64,000 nucleotides of DNA from JACKDW01 sp964621785 (GTDB taxonomy: Bacteria > Myxococcota_A > Polyangia > Nannocystales > Nannocystaceae), in the NCBI GenBank assembly GCA_964621785.1, contig CAZUPD010000014.1, forward strand, positions 1 through 64,000, written 5' to 3'. A program made the position numbers and the translations under genes. Positions within the stretch are counted from its first letter, which is position 1; each line of letters opens with the position of its first letter. The notes below the pieces were generated by a model. It worked only from the letters and a program-made list of their open reading frames with translations, did no database searches and had not been told where the DNA came from. This document shows, in pieces, positions 1-7,459 of the stretch.

Positions 1-2000
1 CTCTCATGGAGCACTTCGCGGGGCCCCGGGTGATAAACCTTCGTGGGATCGGTCCGTCTCGATGTATATTCAATTGTAGGGACCAGGGCAAAGACCCCTT
101 CTTCGTCGCCTTTGAGTCGGGTGCCCGGATGGACTTCGACATCAAATCGGTAGGGCGGGGGCATCAGGTAGGGGCGCGGTTCGTAGGCGGTCAGCAGCTC
201 CAAGCGGCTCAGCTCAAAACCCTCGACCGCGCTGGAAAACCGGAGATTGCCGCGGTGGAACTGGCTGCGCACCGGAATCATCAGGTCCAGTGCCGGGTCT
301 TCTTTGTGCCGGATCACCGCGGCCGTGGTCTCGGCGAGAAAGTCCCACGCCGGCGTGACGAGGTACCCGGTCTGGGCCATCACGCCGAGGGAAATCCCCC
401 GTGGTGCCGGGTCGAGACGCAGGTGCTCGAGTGTTCCAGTTTGAAGGCCCACATTGGGGTTGGAGGGCAGCGCCCAAGCAAGCACGGGATTGTCAGACTC
501 GCGTACAAACGGCCCGGCAAATCGGAGTTTGGTCGCCGCTTCGAGCGAGGGGTACAGCGGATCCGCCGGCGAGCGTGGCTCTTCGATCATCGCCATCCCG
601 GGCTTGCCCTCGTGACTCAGGGTTTCGATCGCGGTCCCCGTGAACAGCAGTGGCCCGAGCGGAACAAAGGGTCCCTCGAGTTGGTGGGCCCGCATGAATA
701 CAAGCAGATCGAGGTCGGGATCCTTTGGGATCAGCTCGAGCCACGGTACACCCTGGCGGTTCGATTCTTTGCGTGTACAAGGAACAAGGACATCAAACCC
801 GGGGTTGTGACCCGCGGTACCCCGCTGGCGAAACAACAGCATGTCGACGTCACGGGTGTTTTCCCAGGCCAACAGTCCGACCGTGCGGTTGTCGTCGGCG
901 ATTTGACCGAGTTTTTGCCCGCGCGGATGGGGAAACATCCACATCGGATAGCGGGTCTTTGGCTGCATCCCGTTGTCGGGGGGGAGGGTAAAGGTTTGCC
1001 CGTAGATCGACGGTTCGGTGGCCGTTCGCTGGATTGTGGCCAGCGGCTCCAACACGCGCGAGGCGACGGCGGTGGGCCTGCCCGTGTTTGTGTGTACAAG
1101 TAAGACCAGGGTCGTGAGGGTGGCGATGAGCCACGTGTGGAGCAGTGGCATGACCGCGGCGATCGCTTCTCGGTCCTTGCGGTCGCTGCCCTCGCACTGT
1201 TGTGGGAGCCCGAGGCCCGCGCCACATCCTTCGGTCGCCCGCAGGACCGCGATCGTGGCGACGGCCAACAGCGAGCCCCCCGCAGTCCCGGCGACGGTTG
1301 CACCCGGATTCCATGCATCTGCAAATACATTGGAAAGTGCCGCGCTGGCGGCCTCGGTATCGCCGAGCAGGATCCAAAGTGTTCCGAGGAGGTAGCCGGC
1401 GGTGGCGAGCAGGGCCAGCGGTGACGCCCAGCCGGCCGTGGTGTGACGGCGACGCAGGACCGCGAACGCGAGCACGAGGGCGAGGATGGGTCCGACCCAG
1501 ACAGCGCGCATCGAACTTGCAGCTGCAACGAGTTGGCCGGCCTGCTGGGCCTGAAACCCGGCGCCCAACAGGACGGTGACGGCAATGATCCCGAGCGCGA
1601 CTGTGCCGGCCACCAGGGGACCGACGCGCCCGAGCGTTTCAGCGATCCCGGCGAGGAGACCATCGTCGCGCGAGCGCCAAGCCGCAGCGATGTCGAGCTG
1701 GGCAGTTTGCAATGCACTGCCCGCCAGACCCGCGAGCCACATCCAAACCAGTGCCCCGGGGCCACCCGACTCGACGGCCAACACCGTGACACCGACGGTC
1801 GCAATCCCGAGTCCCGAAGCCAGCATCGCCCCAAATGCCTGGCGATTGCGCAGACAGGCCGCGAGCCCGCGTGGGAGCAGGCGTGCGAGATGGCCGAGGC
1901 GCAACAACGCGACGAGCCCACCACCTCCGAGGACGAGGGCAAACAGGACCGTGCGAAACGTGGTCTGTACCGGAGAAGGGTCGAGCAGCGGGAGCGGCAT
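1..2000 (-). CDS. AGCS-like multi-spanning membrane protein with a long soluble C-terminal region (3' end outside window)
   Basis: The minus frame opens with ATG at 2000 and stays open to the window edge, about 666 codons. Residues 15-270 form about eight hydrophobic segments. Residues 74-105 contain GGPGALVWMWLAGLAGSALQ, very like the GGPGA.FWMW signature of the alanine/glycine:cation symporter (AGCS) family. After residue 275 the chain is soluble, about 390 residues, with no feature I recognise. AGCS proteins are usually about 450-550 residues and nearly all membrane-embedded, so this is either a shortened transporter fused to an extracytoplasmic domain or a sensor built on a transporter fold. 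Transport of an amino acid is inference only. The upstream gap to the next gene is 171 bases. Two overlapping TGYANNTRCA motifs (1314-1329) lie in the coding sequence, at residues reading NVFADAW. Confidence 0.7.
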   Translation of the reverse strand, partial: MPLPLLDPSPVQTTFRTVLFALVLGGGGLVALLRLGHLARLLPRGLAACLRNRQAFGAMLASGLGIATVGVTVLAVESGGPGALVWMWLAGLAGSALQTAQLDIAAAWRSRDDGLLAGIAETLGRVGPLVAGTVALGIIAVTVLLGAGFQAQQAGQLVAAASSMRAVWVGPILALVLAFAVLRRRHTTAGWASPLALLATAGYLLGTLWILLGDTEAASAALSNVFADAWNPGATVAGTAGGSLLAVATIAVLRATEGCGAGLGLPQQCEGSDRKDREAIAAVMPLLHTWLIATLTTLVLLVHTNTGRPTAVASRVLEPLATIQRTATEPSIYGQTFTLPPDNGMQPKTRYPMWMFPHPRGQKLGQIADDNRTVGLLAWENTRDVDMLLFRQRGTAGHNPGFDVLVPCTRKESNRQGVPWLELIPKDPDLDLLVFMRAHQLEGPFVPLGPLLFTGTAIETLSHEGKPGMAMIEEPRSPADPLYPSLEAATKLRFAGPFVRESDNPVLAWALPSNPNVGLQTGTLEHLRLDPAPRGISLGVMAQTGYLVTPAWDFLAETTAAVIRHKEDPALDLMIPVRSQFHRGNLRFSSAVEGFELSRLELLTAYEPRPYLMPPPYRFDVEVHPGTRLKGDEEGVFALVPTIEYTSRRTDPTKVYHPGPREVLHE

Positions 2001-2171
2001 GGCGAGGCACGCGGATACTACCCGAATTGTTCGAGAGGGCTGAAAGGTTCGAAGATCTGTACCGATTTCGAGGCTCGCCGAGTCGGCACACGTGGGCTTC
2101 TCCCGCGCTTCCGGTTGCGACTTGCAGGTGCACGCAACCTCCGGGTGGGCGGGCCTCCCCGGGCGTCGAGC

Positions 2172-3731
2172 TTACGGGCGCCGGCGTCGAAGTCCGAGTA
2201 GGCCGACCACCGCGAACAGGGCTGTCGCGGGGGCCGGGCCATCGTCGACGTTGCAGTTACAACCACCTTCGTCGACGTCGATCCCGGTGTCGGAATCGAC
2301 GTCGCCGGACGGATCTCCAGAGGTACCCCCACCGGTCGGCCCAGCTGTCTCGCCGCCATCGGTCTCACCACCATCGGTCCCACTTTCGTCCGTATCACCC
2401 TCTGTGTCCGGCTCACCGGTGGTCGCAGGGGTGTCGTTGGAGACGGTGATGGTGACGGTGTGGTCGACGATGTGGTCGGCGTGGTCCTCGGCTTCGAGCT
2501 TGATCACGTAGGTGCCCTCAGGCGCATTGGAGAGGATCCACGATAGATTGCGCTCGTAGTCGACTTGGTCGATGATGATCTCGTCGTTGTACCAGACGTA
2601 GAGTTTCCAGCCGACGCCGCCGTAGTTGTCGGCGACATCGCCCACGATCGGCAAACTCGTCCCCACGGGGTAGTTGCTACCGTCGGCCGGCTCGAGGATC
2701 GCAACCTCGGGCGGTTCGGTATCGGGCTCGTTGGTGCCAAACACAAAGTGGAGTTCCTCGGTATCGTTTTGCTCATCGACCGGGCAGTACTTCTCGTGGA
2801 CCATGCGACAGCCGATCGAGTTGGCGCCCTGGCACTGGGCCTCGCACAGCGTGCGGCACGTGGTGGCGAAGTCCTTATTGCCCGTGCCCTGGTAACTCAT
2901 GATCATATCGGCGCCAAACAGGTGGTCGAGACCCCAGGCGTGGGCGAGTTCCTGGCTGACGGTCGACGATGAGGTCAAACCAAATGCATAGACAACATGT
3001 CGCTGACCCCGGGCTTCGCAGTCGGCCCCGGGCGCGACCCCACCGGCCGGCGAATCGATGTTGGTGTCGGTCCAGTGCCCGCCGATCATCGCCATCGTGT
3101 AGGGGACCGTCTTGTTTGGGCGCTCGAGGTATTTGACGCGCAGGCCGAAGGGGGCGAGGTCCTCCTCGATGGACTGGATAATTGCAAGTGCATTGTTATT
3201 GCCACCGGTATAGGCCGGATACGATTCCCACTTGGCGAGCGCCGACTTGTCTTCGGCCGAGTTGTCGGCTCCGCCAGCGAGCAGCGGCGACCCATTAAAA
3301 TTGAGGTAAACGGTATGTTTGCGCGGGTATTGGTGGCCTTCGATGTCTTCCCAGGCGGGTGACGGATCGGGACTGACTTGCTTGAGTCCGAGGGCCACGT
3401 CTGCGGGCAGGACCACGTTGCCCTTTTGAATCCAACCGTCGGGCGTCGCACCCTTGTTGGCGACGTCGGGTTCGGGTGCAGGCCCTTGCAGCGAGTCGAG
3501 AGCCTCAAAATCGGGCTGGAGGACAGGCTCGGACAGGTAGGAGGCCTCTCCGGCGACGATCGACGGGATGTCGTAGACCGTTTGGCCCGATCGTGGACGT
3601 TCATAGGGGCTGTAGTGCTCGTCCTGTTGGTCTGCGGCAGATGCCGTGGTCGCGGTCAACAGTCCGCAGATCCCTGCCATCACGCCCCAGGTCCACATCC
3701 GGATTTGTCGGTTTTTTTGTTTCAATCGCAT
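2172..3731 (-). CDS. Secreted zincin-like protein with Ig-like domain and MYXO-CTERM tail
   Basis: Secreted protein of 519 residues. I chose the internal ATG at 3731 because it gives a normal signal peptide ending near TATTASAA; the frame extends ten codons further upstream. The middle carries QELAHAWGLDH (about residues 260-270), the metzincin HExxHxxGxxH zinc motif with the first His replaced by Gln, followed by DMIMSY, which resembles a Met-turn. A beta-rich Ig-like segment starts at DTEPPEVAILEP, then a Thr/Gly/Asp/Glu linker, then a Cys-containing hydrophobic stretch ending RRRRP. That end is a MYXO-CTERM-type tail, expected to be processed and surface-anchored. Without the first His, zinc binding and protease activity are doubtful, so it may be a binding protein or pseudo-enzyme. 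It diverges from the transglycosylase gene across a 148-base region. Confidence 0.8.
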   Translation of the reverse strand: MRLKQKNRQIRMWTWGVMAGICGLLTATTASAADQQDEHYSPYERPRSGQTVYDIPSIVAGEASYLSEPVLQPDFEALDSLQGPAPEPDVANKGATPDGWIQKGNVVLPADVALGLKQVSPDPSPAWEDIEGHQYPRKHTVYLNFNGSPLLAGGADNSAEDKSALAKWESYPAYTGGNNNALAIIQSIEEDLAPFGLRVKYLERPNKTVPYTMAMIGGHWTDTNIDSPAGGVAPGADCEARGQRHVVYAFGLTSSSTVSQELAHAWGLDHLFGADMIMSYQGTGNKDFATTCRTLCEAQCQGANSIGCRMVHEKYCPVDEQNDTEELHFVFGTNEPDTEPPEVAILEPADGSNYPVGTSLPIVGDVADNYGGVGWKLYVWYNDEIIIDQVDYERNLSWILSNAPEGTYVIKLEAEDHADHIVDHTVTITVSNDTPATTGEPDTEGDTDESGTDGGETDGGETAGPTGGGTSGDPSGDVDSDTGIDVDEGGCNCNVDDGPAPATALFAVVGLLGLRRRRP

Positions 3732-3879
3732 TGCGCTGTCCCCCACAAGTCTCAAAGCCACGTCTGCAGTTATGTCATAAATCGCAGGATTTGGCCCGGG
3801 CTCTGGGTCTCACGACGTGCGGAGGGTGGTCCGGGGCAAAAAATTTCGCATGTTTCACAAATGTCTTATCTTTGACTAC

Positions 3880-4521
3880 ATGTCAGACAGGCGTTCGAAT
3901 TTGCATCTTCCGTTGGCTCGGGTTGGTCTCACCTGGCTCGCTCTACGCACGCGTTATGCCGCTGTGCCTGTCCTTGCCAGTGTTGCGCTGGCGAGTGGAT
4001 GTTCTGGGTCCCCATCATCGGCGACCCGAACACCGGAGCATGTCCCCCCGGCCACCTATGCCGACCAATTTGGATCGGCCCAGGCTGAGAAGATCGCCGC
4101 AGTCCAGCCGCTAGTCGAGCAGGCTGCCCAGCGCTACCACCTCGACCCGAGTCTGATCAACGCGATGATTTGGGTCGAGAGCCGGTTTGACACCCACGCC
4201 AAAGGGCCGAGTGGTTCGCGGGGACTCATGCAGTTGATGCCGGCGACGGCGCGGGAGATCGGGAAACAGATAGGGCAACGCCCGCGGCCCTACGACCCCG
4301 CGTTCAACATCCAGGCGGGAAGTTATTACCTCGCACGTATGTTGCGGGCGTTTGACGGAAACCAGACCCACGCGATCGCGGCCTACAACGCAGGCCCGGG
4401 GTCGATCCGCAAGCGTCTGCGCAGGGGTGACGGGCTGTCCGAGCGGCATCAGTCCTACGTCGAAAAAGTACGATCTGCCCAGCGCAAGTTTGCCGGCGTA
4501 CCTCAGCTCGCACGACGCTAA
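3880..4521 (+). CDS. Lytic murein transglycosylase lipoprotein (SLT/MltE-like)
   Basis: Peptidoglycan-cleaving lipoprotein of 213 residues. An N-terminal hydrophobic segment ends in the lipobox LASGC, giving a lipidated Cys41. The soluble transglycosylase fold follows: WVESRFD with the catalytic Glu100, then SGSRGLMQLMPATA, and AAYNAGPGSI. These are the three classic motifs of the SLT domain (GH23-like), which makes 1,6-anhydromuropeptides in the periplasm. The frame is open up to a GTG at 3817, but the ATG at 3880 gives a more usual signal peptide; no clear ribosome binding site decides between them. A hairpin lies 40 bases after the stop. Confidence 0.88.
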   Translation: MSDRRSNLHLPLARVGLTWLALRTRYAAVPVLASVALASGCSGSPSSATRTPEHVPPATYADQFGSAQAEKIAAVQPLVEQAAQRYHLDPSLINAMIWVESRFDTHAKGPSGSRGLMQLMPATAREIGKQIGQRPRPYDPAFNIQAGSYYLARMLRAFDGNQTHAIAAYNAGPGSIRKRLRRGDGLSERHQSYVEKVRSAQRKFAGVPQLARR

Positions 4522-4560
4522 ACTCGCGGGCGTCCCTACCTCAAGTCGCTCGCCGGTGGT

Positions 4561-4595
4561 GCGCGACTTTTCGTTGTAGATTCAACGAAGTGCGC
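4561..4595 (+). terminator. Hairpin after the transglycosylase gene
   Basis: Left arm 4561-4576 and right arm 4583-4595 pair as GCGC.ACTT..CGTTG with CAACGAAGTGCGC, with small bulges and loop TAGATT. It lies 40 bases after the stop codon but has no T-tract, so it may be a transcript-end structure and not a true intrinsic terminator. The loop region TGTAGATTCA differs by one base from the dispersed TGYANNTRCA motif. Confidence 0.45.
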
Positions 4596-4698
4596 CTACC
4601 TGGCGTCTCTACCGGCACGTCATGGGTCGCCCGTCGCGTTCAGGGCATCGGCCGGTTGATGGCTGTGGGTCAGAAATGTCATTGTAGATTCAACGAAG
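4574..4698. repeat. Pair of 17-base direct repeats downstream of selC
   Basis: TTGTAGATTCAACGAAG occurs at 4574-4590 and again at 4682-4698, 108 bases apart, in the spacer between the transglycosylase gene and tRNA-Sec. The first copy lies in a strong hairpin; the second has only a three-base stem. Both contain a near-match to the dispersed TGYANNTRCA word. Confidence 0.7.
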
Positions 4699-4798
4699 GT
4701 CCGACCGTTGCGGGCTCCGGTATGCAAGCTCGTTTGGTCGATGGATACCGTTGTCGTTACCGAGTTCGGTTCGCATCGAAAGATGTGCATACAAACAA

Positions 4799-4893
4799 CG
4801 GAAGTGCACAGGAATCGAACCTGCCTGGGGAGCTCCTCGCACCCCACACCGGTTTTGAAGACCGGGAGCTGCACCAGCACGCCTCGCACCTCC
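4799..4893 (-). tRNA. selC: tRNA-Sec (anticodon TCA)
   Basis: The minus strand reads GGAGGTGC ... GCACTTCC, an 8-bp acceptor stem with one G-T pair, as expected for bacterial tRNA-Sec, where ordinary tRNAs have 7 bp. The anticodon loop reads CTTCAAA, with TCA complementary to 4856-4858. A long variable arm (around GGGGTGCGAGGAGCTCCCC) and a T-arm GGTTCGATTCC follow. The discriminator base is G and no CCA is encoded. The total of 95 nt fits the long tRNA-Sec class. It decodes UGA as selenocysteine with SelA, SelB and SelD, none of which is in the window. It starts 18 bases after the stop of the upstream lipoprotein gene on the same strand, so they could be co-transcribed. Confidence 0.93.
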
Positions 4894-4910
4894 ACAAACG
4901 CGATGCGTCG

Positions 4911-5504
4911 CTAACCGCCGTTACAAAACTCCTCGCACCCCGTGGCTTCGAACTTCGAGTTTGCGCGTCCGCCTTGGAACCCGTATTCGCACGTCTCGCC
5001 CTCGCAGGCGAACATCCCCGGCTCAAATGGCCCGAAAAGGTACGTGTTGCTCACTTCGCCCAGCGGTTCGAGCGTGATGTCGATCGGGTCGCCCGAGCTG
5101 ATGTCGCAGGCGAGACCACCCTCGGGAGTCGCGCTGGCGATCCGCAAAAAGTTGTTGTTGTACGAGTACGAGTAACAGCGGCAACAATAGGTCTCGCCAC
5201 AGGTCGTTCCGAGCGCCGGTGAGATCGTCTCGTCACTGTCGATGCAAGCCGCCGCCATCATGGTCCCGGCCGCTTCGTTTTCGTTGATCGAGGAGCGCAC
5301 GAACTTGAGCAAGAACTTTTCTTGGCGACCTTGCTCGAGGCGCAGAAGTTGACCGGAGCCGCCGACATCTTGGTGGGTCATCGACCAGACCCCCTCTTCC
5401 TCAAACAACAGCTCGACGACTTCCTCGTCGCACCCTCCGGCAGTGAGCGTAAAGCAGCAGGCGAGGGCACCGAGAATCGATAGGTGGGAGAGGCGTTGTT
5501 GCAT
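4911..5504 (-). CDS. Cys-rich secreted lipoprotein, unknown function
   Basis: A 197-residue protein whose signal peptide ends in the lipobox LTAGGC. The mature part is acidic and has about 13 cysteines, including a TYCCRC cluster and a FACEGETCEYG segment near the C-terminus, suggesting disulfides outside the cytoplasm. I do not recognise the family. The stop is TAG, 18 bases from the tRNA-Sec gene. I looked for an internal UGA that could be selenocysteine and found none in this frame. Confidence 0.75.
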   Translation of the reverse strand: MQQRLSHLSILGALACCFTLTAGGCDEEVVELLFEEEGVWSMTHQDVGGSGQLLRLEQGRQEKFLLKFVRSSINENEAAGTMMAAACIDSDETISPALGTTCGETYCCRCYSYSYNNNFLRIASATPEGGLACDISSGDPIDITLEPLGEVSNTYLFGPFEPGMFACEGETCEYGFQGGRANSKFEATGCEEFCNGG

Positions 5505-5673
5505 GGCAAAAAACTCCTGGGCAGATCGAAAACTAACACCTGCGCTAAACGCCGCTCAACTTTTCCTCGGTTCGGGTATCTACAAATGTGTTCAGGCGCG
5601 GTGACCGGTGAGTGAGGTTACGTTGGCTGATGGCGTTGACACCCTGGGTCACTGTGCTTAGTTTCCGCGCGCG

Positions 5674-6777
5674 GTGACCGCGAAACGTGATTATTATGAA
5701 GTCTTAGGGGTCTCGCGGGAGGCCCAACCCCCCGAGATCAAACGCGCCTATCGCAAGATGGCGATGAAATACCATCCGGATCGCAACCCCGATAATCCGG
5801 AAGCAGAGGAGCAGTTCAAAGAGGCCGCCGAGGCGTTTGAAGTTCTCAGCGACGAACAAAAGCGCCAGCTGTATGACCGTTATGGTCACGAAGGGCCGTC
5901 CCGGGCCGGGTTTAGTGGGTTCCAAGGGACCGACGAAATCTTCAGCCGGTTCGGTGACCTGTTCGGAGATCTCTTTGGTCAGTTCGGCTTTGGTGGCGGA
6001 CGCGGCGGACCCCGACGCGGTGGCGACATCAAAGTCGAGGTCGAGATTCCGTTTTTGGACGCGGTGTCAGGTGTCGAGCGCGAACTCTCGGTACCCAAGC
6101 GCGAATCCTGCGACGATTGCAATGGTTCGGGCGCGGCCGCGGGCTCGAGTCCCGAGTCCTGTGGTCAGTGTGGAGGCAGCGGCCAGGTCGTACACCGCCA
6201 GGGATTTTTTGTTGTACAGACAACTTGTCCGCGGTGCCGGGGCGAAGGCTCCATCGTGCGCAACCCCTGTGGCTCGTGTTCGGGCACCGGGGTGGTCCAG
6301 CGCGAATCGACGCTCAAGATCAACATTCCTGCGGGGGTCGATGACGGCCAGGCCCTGCGGATCCCAGGACGTGGACAGGCCGGTGAAAAGGGAGGCCCGC
6401 CGGGCAATCTCTATGTCGTCGTCCGGGTCGAAACCGACGAACGGTTTGAGCGCGACGAGTTCGATATCCACACCGAAGTCACGATCTCGATGTTCCAGGC
6501 CGCGTTGGGGTGCACCATCGATGCACCGGCGCTCGACGGCGAAATCGAGATGAACCTCGACCCGGGGACCCAACCCGGCGATGTGATCGTCCGTCGGGGC
6601 AAGGGGATCCCGCGGCTAGGCGGCCGTGGGCACGGTGACCAACACATCCACATCAAGGTCACGGTGCCCAAGAAGCTCAATGAGCGGCAGGTCGAGTTGC
6701 TGAGCGAGCTGGCCGAAAGTGTGGGGGAGCAGGCCGGGGGCGAAAAAGGTTTTTTTGATCGGTTGCTGGGGCGGTGA
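5674..6777 (+). CDS. dnaJ: Chaperone DnaJ
   Basis: Co-chaperone of Hsp70, 367 residues, close to the usual 370-380. The N-terminal J domain has the HPD tripeptide in KYHPDRNPDNPEA, followed by a Gly/Phe-rich stretch (FGDLFGDLFGQFGFGGGRGG). The zinc region has all four CxxCxGxG motifs (CDDCNGSG, CGQCGGSG, CPRCRGEG, CGSCSGTG), and the C-terminal substrate-binding region is intact. The start is GTG at 5674, matching where J domains begin. No dnaK or grpE is adjacent, and many myxobacteria carry several J proteins, so this could be a secondary DnaJ. A hairpin and a terminator follow. Confidence 0.93.
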   Translation: MTAKRDYYEVLGVSREAQPPEIKRAYRKMAMKYHPDRNPDNPEAEEQFKEAAEAFEVLSDEQKRQLYDRYGHEGPSRAGFSGFQGTDEIFSRFGDLFGDLFGQFGFGGGRGGPRRGGDIKVEVEIPFLDAVSGVERELSVPKRESCDDCNGSGAAAGSSPESCGQCGGSGQVVHRQGFFVVQTTCPRCRGEGSIVRNPCGSCSGTGVVQRESTLKINIPAGVDDGQALRIPGRGQAGEKGGPPGNLYVVVRVETDERFERDEFDIHTEVTISMFQAALGCTIDAPALDGEIEMNLDPGTQPGDVIVRRGKGIPRLGGRGHGDQHIHIKVTVPKKLNERQVELLSELAESVGEQAGGEKGFFDRLLGR

Positions 6778-6871
6778 GGCGTTTTTGACGCTTCACTTCG
6801 GCCTTACCGCTGTTCGCAAGCAAAGCCCGTTTCGCCAGGAGCTGCAGACCATGCGTGCATGCATGCAGATG

Positions 6872-6904
6872 TTGTAGATACAAAACGAAACGTTGTGTCT
6901 ACAA
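6872..6904. repeat. Inverted pair of TGYANNTRCA-type words forming a hairpin
   Basis: TTGTAGATACAA (6872-6883) and TTGTGTCTACAA (6893-6904) are inverted copies that can form a 12-bp stem with one G-T pair and a nine-base loop. The left arm holds an exact TGYANNTRCA word and the right arm a one-mismatch form. The pair sits between dnaJ and the terminator at 6916. Confidence 0.7.
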
Positions 6905-6915
6905 GCTCCTATGCA

Positions 6916-6942
6916 AAAGCCACCTCGAGAAGAGGTGGCTTT
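6916..6942. terminator. Bidirectional intrinsic terminator between dnaJ and a lipoprotein gene
   Basis: A perfect 11-bp stem AAAGCCACCTC / GAGGTGGCTTT with a five-base loop. T-rich ends on both strands and convergent flanking genes make it a good shared terminator for dnaJ and the lipoprotein gene at 6959. Confidence 0.85.
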
Positions 6943-6958
6943 GTAAGCGGCGCGTCGG

Positions 6959-7255
6959 CTACTTTTTTCCGCCGAGGCAGGCCTCGAGGGTTTCCATTGT
7001 GTCGGCCTTCATCATGCACTCGATCTCTTTTTTGGTCCGCTCTTCTTGGCACTCGCGGATGAGCTCGGGGCGCATCTCCTCGGCCACGGACTTGGCGATT
7101 TCGGCCTGGGGTCCCTCCTGGCCTTTGCCCATGAGCTCGGCATAGTGGTCAGCGTGTTTTTCACACTCTTCTTTGGTGGGCTTGGCCCCACAGGCAGGGA
7201 GGGTGAACGAGGCACAAAGCCCCAAGGCGACGAGGGTTGCGCTGGTCTTTCGCAT
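6959..7255 (-). CDS. Small secreted lipoprotein, unknown function
   Basis: A 98-residue protein. The signal peptide ends in LPAC (lipobox), followed by a highly charged helical domain with three further cysteines (KEECEKH, IRECQEE, IECMMK) and one more near the end. Cysteines spaced through predicted helices suggest a small disulfide-linked helical hairpin. No family was recognised. It is probably a single gene, ending at the terminator at 6916-6942. Confidence 0.75.
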   Translation of the reverse strand: MRKTSATLVALGLCASFTLPACGAKPTKEECEKHADHYAELMGKGQEGPQAEIAKSVAEEMRPELIRECQEERTKKEIECMMKADTMETLEACLGGKK

Positions 7256-7459
7256 GTTGATCTTCCGTAGGTTGTGAGGGGAGCGTTGACAAAGCTAGCG
7301 GACTCGAAAACCCACTACAACGACAAAATTGGGGGCCGTGCAACCCGGGTGGCCAGCAGGTTTTGGGGCTTGGCGCGCCGACGTCCGCAGAACCTGCGGC
7401 CGCACCACGATTTACGTGTGACGGGACGTTTGGCGGGTTCAACGTGCTCGCGGATGAAG

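Noticed and set aside
6..1103. Long plus-strand open frame over the AGCS-like gene
   Set aside because: The opposite strand encodes helices with a recognisable symporter signature and a clear codon pattern; the plus frame is Arg/Gly/Pro-rich without domain signal and is a shadow.
4574..4698. Direct repeats beside selC as attachment sites of an integrated island
   Set aside because: The 17-base repeats are not copies of the tRNA 3' end and are only about 100 bases apart with no integrase; they look like transcript-end structures.
4911..5504. Selenoprotein next to selC
   Set aside because: The lipoprotein frame ends in TAG and no in-frame UGA with a downstream hairpin could be found.
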